In this document: piece by piece, positions 5,884 to 11,296 of the stretch | Position numbering within the stretch: the first letter of the stretch is position 1 | Layout of the letters: each line of letters starts with the position of its first letter | Assembly: GCA_018899795.1 (NCBI GenBank) | Contig: JAHIHJ010000393.1 | Span: 1-11,296, forward strand | DNA: 11,296 bases | Direction: 5' to 3' | Origin: Methanobacteriota archaeon | GTDB taxonomy: Archaea; Halobacteriota; Methanosarcinia; Methanosarcinales; Methanoperedenaceae | The notes under the pieces: model-generated | Databases searched by the model: none | What the model was told of the DNA's origin: nothing | The model's input: the letters and a program-made list of their open reading frames with translations, nothing else | Made by a program: the position numbers and the translations under genes

Positions 5884-7349
5884 ATCTCACGGTTTTTCTC
5901 TTCAGCCGAGCTCCACCGCAGTATCATCTTCCTCGCAGCAAAAACATCATCAAGCCGCCCGACAACAGTGCTGTGCGGCGCGGTCTTCACGATCTGGGGG
6001 TCTTTCTCCGCCTCCTCATTTATCCTGAGCAATGCATCACAGTAATTATCAATAGATCCCTTTGATTCTGTCTCTGTGGGCTCGATCATCAGCGCCTCCT
6101 TAACGATGAGTGGGAAATATATCGTAGGCGGGTGAACACCGTAGTCCATGAGCCGTTTTGCGATATCAAGCGCAGTGACATCATGTTTTTTCTGACGCGC
6201 GGCGCTGAATGCTGCCTCATGTTTCCGCGGGGTTTTGGGGTTTTTGATCTCATAAGCTTTTGAAAGCCTTGAGACCATGTAGTTGGAGTTAAGTACCGCG
6301 AAATCCGAGACGCGCTTAAGACCTGGAGAGCCAAGTCTCAGAATATAGCCAAGTGACCTGAGGATGGCAAGATAGTTGCCGTAGAACTGGTGGACTTTCC
6401 CTATCGTATGGGGGCGGTCATGATCAAGATAATACTTCTTCCCGTCAAATTCAACTGTGGGCGCAGGTAAAAGATCGGCGAGATGTTTTTTCACTCCAGT
6501 GGGACCGCTTCCCGGACCGCCCCCTCCGTGGGGCGCAGCAAAGGTCTTGTGGAGGTTCAGGCTCATGCAGTCAAACCCCATATCTCCGGGGCGCACCCTT
6601 CCAACAATGCCGTTCAGGTTGGCGCCGTCATAGAACAGCAAGCCCCCTGCGTCATGGACTATCCTGGCTATTTCCGGTATGTCTTTTTCAAAGAGACCGA
6701 GGGTATTTGGATTTGTGAGCATTAAAGCCGCAGTTTTTTCGGAGACCGCTTCCCTGAGGATCTTATGGTCGACATAACCATCTTCATCCGATGGTATCTC
6801 CACCACATCAAAACCAGCCATGGCTGCGCTCTTGGGATTTGTCCCGTGCGCAGAATCGGGCACAATGACCTCGTTCCTGTCTTCGTTCTTTCTTTCGAAC
6901 CAGGCTTTTATTATTGCCATTGCGGTGAACTCGCCATGCGCCCCTGCCGCAGGCTGGAGCGAGAAGTCGTCCATGCCGCAGATGTTCATTAAGTGCCTCT
7001 TCAGCATGTACATTATTTTCAGGGAACCCTGGATCGTGGTTTCGTCCTGATACGGATGCACCATGTTCTGAGGAAGCGCTGCAAGGTATTCTGTGAACCT
7101 GGGATTGTACTTCATGGTGCAGGAGCCCAGAGGGTACATTCCTGTGTCCATGCCGAAGTTGAGCTTTGAGAGGGCGGTGTAGTGGCGGATCACTTCAGGC
7201 TCTGATAGTTCAGGAATGGCAAGTGTTGAGCGGGCGAGGGCATCGGGGAGGTGGGGGCATTTCTGGAATGTGTTCTTTCTGGATTTTTCGAAGATGAGGC
7301 GAGAGGCGAAGTTATCGCAGCGGTTTTGTGTTCCTGTGTGCTCTTGCAT
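5862..7349 (-). CDS. gcvPB: Glycine dehydrogenase (decarboxylating) subunit 2
   Basis: This is the C-terminal half of the split glycine cleavage P protein, which with GcvPA decarboxylates glycine and loads the aminomethyl group on lipoylated H protein. The 495-residue product has the family's PEVIRHYTALSKLNFGMD (51-68), YPLGSCTMKYNPR (72-84), DSAHGTNPKSAAM (165-177) and the pyridoxal-phosphate lysine Lys268 in NLHKTF, followed by PHGGGGPGSGPTG (273-285). MIEPTETESK at 421-430 is also typical. Length is normal for the split form. No gcvPA, gcvT or gcvH lies beside it: downstream is a protease remnant and upstream a divergent restriction-modification locus, so it seems to have its own promoter. 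The last residues (RGLRG) and the stop are encoded by repeat copy C. The same lipoate theme runs through lipA and lplAB earlier in the window. Confidence 0.95.
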   Translation of the reverse strand: MQEHTGTQNRCDNFASRLIFEKSRKNTFQKCPHLPDALARSTLAIPELSEPEVIRHYTALSKLNFGMDTGMYPLGSCTMKYNPRFTEYLAALPQNMVHPYQDETTIQGSLKIMYMLKRHLMNICGMDDFSLQPAAGAHGEFTAMAIIKAWFERKNEDRNEVIVPDSAHGTNPKSAAMAGFDVVEIPSDEDGYVDHKILREAVSEKTAALMLTNPNTLGLFEKDIPEIARIVHDAGGLLFYDGANLNGIVGRVRPGDMGFDCMSLNLHKTFAAPHGGGGPGSGPTGVKKHLADLLPAPTVEFDGKKYYLDHDRPHTIGKVHQFYGNYLAILRSLGYILRLGSPGLKRVSDFAVLNSNYMVSRLSKAYEIKNPKTPRKHEAAFSAARQKKHDVTALDIAKRLMDYGVHPPTIYFPLIVKEALMIEPTETESKGSIDNYCDALLRINEEAEKDPQIVKTAPHSTVVGRLDDVFAARKMILRWSSAEEKNREIERGLRG

Positions 7350-7387
7350 GGTACCATCAGCTCAGGGTTTTAATTCTTTATTGTAGA

Positions 7388-7401
7388 TTGATATAAACGG
7401 G
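7388..7401 (-). promoter_or_regulatory. Possible TATA promoter of gcvPB
   Basis: The minus strand reads CCCGTTTATATCAA, a G/C-rich BRE-like stretch then TTTATATC, centred about 45 bases before the gcvPB ATG. A start 25 bases on leaves a short leader. The gap is shared with the divergent promoter of the restriction-modification locus. Confidence 0.4.
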
Positions 7402-7477
7402 GTGGGGGAAATAGTTTTTGCAAATTTCCAAAAAAAATTAGGTAGTTATGTTCCTTTTTAATTAGTACAAAAATAAG

Positions 7478-7500
7478 CGAAAACTATTTAATGTATAAAC
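7478..7500 (+). promoter_or_regulatory. Possible BRE/TATA promoter of the type I RM locus
   Basis: GCGAAAAC followed by TATTTAATG resembles an archaeal BRE plus TATA box, and a second TATA-like TATAAAC sits close behind. Transcription would start about 25-30 bases before the half-hsdS ATG at 7540. Confidence 0.4.
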
Positions 7501-7539
7501 CATATAAAACTGTACTAACCAAAAGAGAACTGATTTAAA

Positions 7540-8118
7540 ATGGACCTAATAAACATCTCTGAAGTGCAAACAGGTCTCGTCCTTGTGAGGAAAAGGGCTG
7601 ATGCAAAAGATAAGGATTCACATAAGTATTATATGTTAACCCTGAAAAGTTTTGAACCTCAGGGAGTGCTCAATGAGCACGAGTTAGATATATTCTTCTC
7701 CAAAGAAAAACTCGAAAAAAAGTACCTCACAAATAAGGGAGATGTTATCATTCGGTTGACAACCCCATACACAGCAATTTGCATAAATGATATGCAGGAA
7801 GGATTGGTTATACCTTCTAATTTTGCCATAATTCGGTTAAAAGAACAAAAATTCATTCCAGAATTTATTGCATTATTTTTAAATTCGGAAATTATTGGAA
7901 AAAAGTTCTTCAAATCAGCAATCAGCACGACAATACCTTTGATTAAAACAACTCATCTGAGGGATGTAGATATTCCTGAAAAGACACTGGAGATGCAAAA
8001 GAAAATTGTTGAACTCAATCAACTTCAAGTGAAGGAAAAAATATTAATGTCTCATTTAATGGAAGAAAAAGATAAACTTGCAAAAGCCACCATAAATAAA
8101 ATCATAATGGAGAACTAA
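7540..8118 (+). CDS. Half-size type I restriction-modification specificity subunit (one TRD)
   Basis: HsdS proteins choose the DNA target of type I enzymes and normally have two target-recognition domains (TRDs) separated by helices, about 400 residues in all. This protein has 192 residues: one TRD (about 1-145, with ISEVQTGLVL at the start and TTIPLIKTTHLRDVDIP at 130-146) and one long charged helix (about 150-190). It is therefore half an HsdS. Known half-S proteins act as dimers and give symmetrical targets. It lies two bases upstream of hsdM, and its last codons supply the hsdM ribosome binding site, so the two are translated together. A second, different hsdS lies further downstream. Codon use is more AT-rich than in the metabolic genes to the left. 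Confidence 0.8.
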   Translation: MDLINISEVQTGLVLVRKRADAKDKDSHKYYMLTLKSFEPQGVLNEHELDIFFSKEKLEKKYLTNKGDVIIRLTTPYTAICINDMQEGLVIPSNFAIIRLKEQKFIPEFIALFLNSEIIGKKFFKSAISTTIPLIKTTHLRDVDIPEKTLEMQKKIVELNQLQVKEKILMSHLMEEKDKLAKATINKIIMEN

Positions 8119-8120
8119 CT

Positions 8121-9647
8121 ATGGAAGCGAAAACATCAAAGACAACTATTTCAAATATCTTATGGAGAGCATGTGACACATTTAGGGGAAAAATCGACTC
8201 ATCGATCTACAAAGACTATATTCTGGTCATGTTGTTCGTAAAGTATCTGTCTGATACATATAAAGAACATCTGGAAGACTATGACAAACAGTACGAAGGA
8301 GACACAGAGAGGATACAGCGTGCTTTAGCCAGAGATCGGTTTGTATTAGACGAAAAATCAACATTCGATTATATTTACAGTAAAAGAAACGAATCAAATG
8401 TCGGCGAAGTTATCAATAAGGCTTTGGAGCATATAGAAGAAGAAAACAAGATGAAACTGAGGGGAGTATTTAGAAATATAGATTTCAACTCTGAAGCAAT
8501 TCTTGGACAAACCAAAGATCGAAACAGCATGTTAAAGCACCTTTTTGAAGATTTCAAAGATCTTGACTTGAGACCAACAAGTGTTGGAAACGCAGATGTC
8601 ATCGGCGATGCGTATGAGTATATGATCGGCAAATTCGCATCTGATGCAGGGAAGAAAGGTGGGGAGTTTTTCACGCCATCAGAAGTCTCTGAATTAGTTT
8701 CGAGGCTTGTAAAGCCAAAAGAGAATGATCGTATATATGATGCAACGATCGGATCAGGATCACTGGTAATTAGAACTGCAAAAAAAGTTCCAGGTGGAAA
8801 GGTCGCAATTTATGGGCAGGAGAGAAACGGGCAAACTCATTCACTTTGCAGGATGAATATGTTCTTGCATAAGTTCGATGATGCAAACATCGCATGGGGA
8901 GACACGCTTTCAAATCCATTGTTCTTAGAAGATGGACAGTTGATGAAGTTTCAGGTGATAGTTGCCAATCCGCCATTTAGTCTTGACAAATGGGCTATGG
9001 GCTTTGCAGGAAGCGGAGATGATAGGGACTTTACAATGGAAGCCTCGCTTGACCCATACAGAAGATTTGAGTGGGGTGTTCCCCCAAAATCAAAAGGGGA
9101 TTATGCCTTTGTCCAGCACATGCTTTACTCGCTTGCAGAAGGAGGAAGGATGGGGATTGTCCTTCCCCATGGTGTGCTTTTTAGGGGTGCAACAGAAGGA
9201 AAGATCAGAAAGCAGATAATTGATATGAACTTGCTTGATGCTGTAATCGGGCTTCCGGCTAACTTATTTTTTGGAACCGGAATTCCTGCATGCATACTGG
9301 TGTTCAGGAAAAACCGAAGCAGAAGGGAGATAATATTCATTGATGCTTCAAATGAAGGGCACTATGAAAAGGGAACGAACCAGAACAACTTGAGGGAAGA
9401 GGACATTCAACGAATTGTTGATGCTTATGATAAATATGAAGATATTGACAGGTTTGCGCATGTCGCCTCACCAGATGAAATCAAGGAAAATGAATACAAC
9501 CTGAATATCCCAAGATATGTGGACACATTTGAAGAGGAAAAGCCTGTTGACATGGATGCAGTCAAGGAAAATATCGCAAACATCAAACTAGAGCTTGCAG
9601 AAGTTGAGGTTAAGATGCAGAAGCAACTTGATGAACTGGGGTTGTAG
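8121..9647 (+). CDS. hsdM: Type I restriction-modification DNA methyltransferase subunit
   Basis: HsdM uses S-adenosylmethionine to methylate adenine in the target chosen by HsdS, and is part of the restriction complex if HsdR is present. The 508-residue product has the helical N-terminal HsdM domain (about 10-150), GEFFTPSEVSELVSRLV at 181-197, the SAM-binding motif DATIGSGSL at 207-215 (usual form DPxxGSG, with Ala here for Pro) and the catalytic NPPF at 283-286. GMGIVLPHG-like and GIPACILVFRK (387-397) blocks follow, then a C-terminal helix (about 475-505) that meets HsdS. Length is normal. GGAGA seven bases before the ATG sets the start. Its TAG stop lies inside an 11-base sequence that recurs just before dinD. 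Confidence 0.95.
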   Translation: MEAKTSKTTISNILWRACDTFRGKIDSSIYKDYILVMLFVKYLSDTYKEHLEDYDKQYEGDTERIQRALARDRFVLDEKSTFDYIYSKRNESNVGEVINKALEHIEEENKMKLRGVFRNIDFNSEAILGQTKDRNSMLKHLFEDFKDLDLRPTSVGNADVIGDAYEYMIGKFASDAGKKGGEFFTPSEVSELVSRLVKPKENDRIYDATIGSGSLVIRTAKKVPGGKVAIYGQERNGQTHSLCRMNMFLHKFDDANIAWGDTLSNPLFLEDGQLMKFQVIVANPPFSLDKWAMGFAGSGDDRDFTMEASLDPYRRFEWGVPPKSKGDYAFVQHMLYSLAEGGRMGIVLPHGVLFRGATEGKIRKQIIDMNLLDAVIGLPANLFFGTGIPACILVFRKNRSRREIIFIDASNEGHYEKGTNQNNLREEDIQRIVDAYDKYEDIDRFAHVASPDEIKENEYNLNIPRYVDTFEEEKPVDMDAVKENIANIKLELAEVEVKMQKQLDELGL

Positions 9648-9650
9648 GTG
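9640..9650 (+). repeat. 11-bp direct repeat, left copy (end of hsdM)
   Basis: GGTTGTAGGTG spans the hsdM stop codon and occurs again at 9866-9876 just before dinD. The two copies bracket 215 bases that hold repeat copy D, as a target-site duplication around an insertion would. Confidence 0.75.
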
Positions 9651-9688
9651 GGGTTATGAAAATGAGCACTTTTCAGGCATTTTTTTCA

Positions 9689-9760
9689 ATCTGTGAAAAT
9701 CTGCGAAATCTGTGGATAAAATCGCCGGATAATCCGCAGATTTCGCAGATTCGCGCAGAT
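9689..9760. repeat. Intergenic 10-bp-periodic repeat, copy D (two arms, hairpin)
   Basis: The left arm at 9689-9717 and right arm at 9732-9760 are inverted and agree at 25 of 29 positions around a 14-base spacer. ATCTGYG cores recur every ten bases. The inner trinucleotides differ from copies A and B (AAA/GAA rather than TTT/TTC), so it is a diverged member. A T-rich tract follows. It lies inside the segment bracketed by the 11-base direct repeat. Confidence 0.85.
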
Positions 9761-9790
9761 AATTTTTATTTTGTGACACATATTTTATCA

Positions 9791-9805
9791 TTTTTTGTCT
9801 TTTTT
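9791..9805 (+). terminator. T-rich tract downstream of hsdM and repeat D, possible terminator
   Basis: TTTTTTGTCTTTTTT follows the hairpin-forming repeat D in the 236-base hsdM-dinD gap. Hairpin plus U-run would act as a terminator, separating half-hsdS/hsdM from dinD/hsdS. Not tested by any computation. Confidence 0.35.
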
Positions 9806-9865
9806 CCATGTAACAAAAATAGAACTAATTTATTAGTGCGGTATGAATTCTTTTTTATCACTCCA

Positions 9866-9876
9866 GGTTGTAGGTG
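9866..9876 (+). repeat. 11-bp direct repeat, right copy (dinD leader)
   Basis: Second copy of GGTTGTAGGTG. Its AGGTG also forms most of the dinD Shine-Dalgarno (AGGTGA, six bases before the ATG at 9884), so it lies in a functional site. Confidence 0.75.
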
Positions 9877-9883
9877 ATTTTAA

Positions 9884-10717
9884 ATGCCAGATATAGAACA
9901 ATATTCAAAAGACGATTTTGAAAAGGCAAAACAACACACGCAAGAGGGTATTGAATTCTGGTATGCGCGTGATTTAAAAGATATTCTTGAATATGAACAA
10001 TGGCGTAATTTCCTTACGGTAGTCGAGAAGGCAAAGGAATCCTGCAAAAACGCAAAAAACGATATCGGAGACCATTTTGCTGACGTCAGCAAAATGGTTG
10101 AGATAGGCTCTGAAGCAAAAAGAAGCATTGATGACATTATGTTATCACGTTATGCCTGTTATCTTATTGTGCAAAACGGAGATCCCAGGAAGAAAATAAT
10201 TGCTCTGGGTCAGACATATTTTGCTGTAAAGACCAGGGAGCGGGAAAATGATGAAACGTTTATAGAAGACCAAAAACGGTTTGCGATTCGAAATGAATTG
10301 AAGAATCATAATAAATCCCTTGCGGAAGCTGCGAATATGTCGGGCATTGACAATCCTAAAGATTATGCAATATTTCAAAATAAAGGCTATCAGGGATTAT
10401 ACAAGGGGCTTGGAGTTAAAGACATACATAAAAGAAAAAGGCTTGATAAAAACCAGAAAATCCTGGATCATATGGGAAGCACAGAGCTTGCAGCCAACCT
10501 GTTCAGGGCAACCCAGACTGATGATAAATTAAGGCGCGAAAATATCAGGGGAAAAGAGATCGCCAACGAGACCCACTTTGTTGTAGGCAAAAAAGTTAGG
10601 CAGACTATAAAAGAGCTTGGCGGAACAATGCCCGAAGATCTCGAATTGCCTGAAAAAAGCATAAAAGAGATAGAAGAAAAGCATAAGAAAAGATTGTTGC
10701 AGGGGGAAAGTGAATGA
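9884..10717 (+). CDS. dinD: DinD-like DNA-damage-inducible protein (BRO-N family)
   Basis: The 277-residue protein matches DinD in length and landmarks: a BRO-N-like N terminus (YARDLKDILEYEQWRNFLTVVEKAKESC, 27-54), the conserved DHFADVSKMVEIGSEAKR at 63-80, LSRYACYLIVQNGDPRK at 87-103, YFAVKTRERE at 112-121, and GYQGLYKGLG followed by HMGSTELAANLFRATQTDDKL. Escherichia coli DinD is SOS-induced and inhibits RecA filament activity. Here it lies between hsdM and a second hsdS, overlapping the latter by ATGA, so it is translated together with that specificity gene. That setting suggests it regulates or assists the restriction-modification system, perhaps by responding to DNA damage; this is inference. 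AGGTGA six bases before the ATG sets the start. A perfect 28-base palindrome lies within codons 63-72. Confidence 0.85.
   Translation: MPDIEQYSKDDFEKAKQHTQEGIEFWYARDLKDILEYEQWRNFLTVVEKAKESCKNAKNDIGDHFADVSKMVEIGSEAKRSIDDIMLSRYACYLIVQNGDPRKKIIALGQTYFAVKTRERENDETFIEDQKRFAIRNELKNHNKSLAEAANMSGIDNPKDYAIFQNKGYQGLYKGLGVKDIHKRKRLDKNQKILDHMGSTELAANLFRATQTDDKLRRENIRGKEIANETHFVVGKKVRQTIKELGGTMPEDLELPEKSIKEIEEKHKKRLLQGESE
10071..10098. repeat. Perfect 28-bp palindrome inside dinD
   Basis: The half ACCATTTTGCTGAC is followed at once by its exact reverse complement with no spacer; symmetry breaks at the next base on each side. The centre is TGACGTCA. It encodes residues 63-72 of DinD. It could be an operator for a dimeric protein or a cruciform/hairpin. 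Confidence 0.9.
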
Positions 10718-11296
10718 AACAGGAAATCAGGGAACGGATTGAGAAAATAAGAAAAGGGGAAGTTCCTGAAGGGTATAAAGAGACGAATGTGGGGATTATT
10801 CCAGTGGATTGGGATGTGAAGACACTGGGGAAAATAGTTATGAAATTTGTAAATGGTGGGACACCTTCAAGACGATTTGAAAATTATTGGAATGGCAATA
10901 TTCCTTGGATAACAGGAGCCGATATTTTGAATCAAGAAGTTTCTGTAATTAGAAGATATATTACAAGTGACGCAGTAAAAAATAGTTCAACAAATGTTAT
11001 TGAAAAGGGAAACCTCTTGCTTGTATCAAGAACTGGTGTCGGTAAGGTAGCAATCGCTCCATTTGATATAGCAATAAGTCAAGATTTCACTGGAATTTAT
11101 GTCAAGAATGAAGAGTTACTTACTGAATATCTTTATAGATATTTTAATTTAAATCAATCTACTTTACAAAGTCAAAATCAAGGAACTTCAATACAAGGAA
11201 TAACCAGAGATACTTTATCCGCAATTCAAATCCCCCTTCCCCCCCTCCCCGAACAACAAAAAAAAGCGGAAATCATTTCCACATGTGATAAGGCAA
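10714..11296 (+). CDS. hsdS: Type I restriction-modification specificity subunit, cut by the window end
   Basis: The visible 194 residues start with a helical lead (RIEKIRKGEVPEGYKETNVG, 8-27) and GIIPVDWDVKTLGKI, the usual opening of type I S proteins. A first TRD follows: NGGTPSR at 47-53, IPWITGADI at 63-71, SRTGVGKVAIA at 105-115, SQDFTGI at 122-128, QGTSIQGITRDTLSAIQIPLP up to about 176. It ends in PLPEQQKKAEI, the start of the central conserved helix, where a second TRD would normally follow beyond the window. The ATG overlaps the dinD stop as ATGA. It is a second specificity gene, distinct in sequence from the half-size one at 7540. C7 and A8 runs lie near the visible end, in the junction after the first TRD. 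Confidence 0.85.
   Translation, partial: MKQEIRERIEKIRKGEVPEGYKETNVGIIPVDWDVKTLGKIVMKFVNGGTPSRRFENYWNGNIPWITGADILNQEVSVIRRYITSDAVKNSSTNVIEKGNLLLVSRTGVGKVAIAPFDIAISQDFTGIYVKNEELLTEYLYRYFNLNQSTLQSQNQGTSIQGITRDTLSAIQIPLPPLPEQQKKAEIISTCDKA

Noticed and set aside
6089..6334. 81-codon minus-strand frame inside gcvPB
   Set aside because: Lies wholly within gcvPB in another frame; gcvPB has clear family motifs across this stretch.
7348..7357. ATGGTACCAT palindrome at the gcvPB start
   Set aside because: Ten bases is within chance expectation for an 11-kb window and nothing else supports an operator.
79..9760. Repeats as a CRISPR array
   Set aside because: Units are adjacent 10-mers in inverted arms at four separate gaps, with no regular unique spacers and no cas genes.
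9656..9877. 73-codon plus-strand frame between hsdM and dinD
   Set aside because: It is largely translation of repeat D and T-rich flank, has no homologue I recognise, and spans the presumed insert; not a gene.

Overview
The window looks archaeal, most likely a euryarchaeon. It has a two-gene (catalytic plus accessory) lipoate-protein ligase, a COG3199-type NAD kinase, an AbrB/PIN-type VapBC remnant, and BRE/TATA-like promoters placed so that several transcripts would have very short leaders. The overall flavour resembles Methanosarcinales/ANME-2d genomes, but that is an impression and not something the sequence proves.

Layout. At 1-2600 an IorA-like thiamine-pyrophosphate enzyme (+) converges on lipoyl synthase lipA (-), with six bases between their stop codons. 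At 2622-4776 a minus-strand cluster holds lipoate ligase lplA, its accessory subunit lplB (ATGA overlap) and an NAD kinase/AcoX-like protein. Behind the kinase is a VapB-type AbrB antitoxin gene joined directly to a 27-codon remnant of a PIN-domain VapC toxin. At 5361-5757 there are two small overlapping plus-strand genes; the second is a retropepsin-like tail without its catalytic part. At 5862-7349 is gcvPB (minus), the C-terminal half of the glycine cleavage P protein. From 7540 to the window end is a more AT-rich plus-strand type I restriction-modification locus: half-size hsdS, hsdM, a dinD homologue, and a second hsdS cut by the window edge. No hsdR lies in the window.

How the genes fit together. 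LipA, LplA and LplB make or attach lipoate, which the glycine cleavage system (represented by gcvPB) needs on its H protein. The AcoX-like NAD kinase next to them may supply NADP or serve another lipoate-dependent dehydrogenase. The restriction-modification locus is a separate defence module.

The most unusual non-coding signals are: (1) four members of a 10-bp-periodic intergenic repeat (unit near ATCYGCGNNN, three units per arm, usually two arms as a hairpin) at 79-112, 2521-2591, 5810-5883 and 9689-9760; (2) an 11-bp direct repeat bracketing the copy between hsdM and dinD, which suggests an insertion; and (3) a perfect 28-bp palindrome inside dinD. The last two sit in or beside the restriction-modification locus with a nested dinD, which is the best candidate for an under-described system here.
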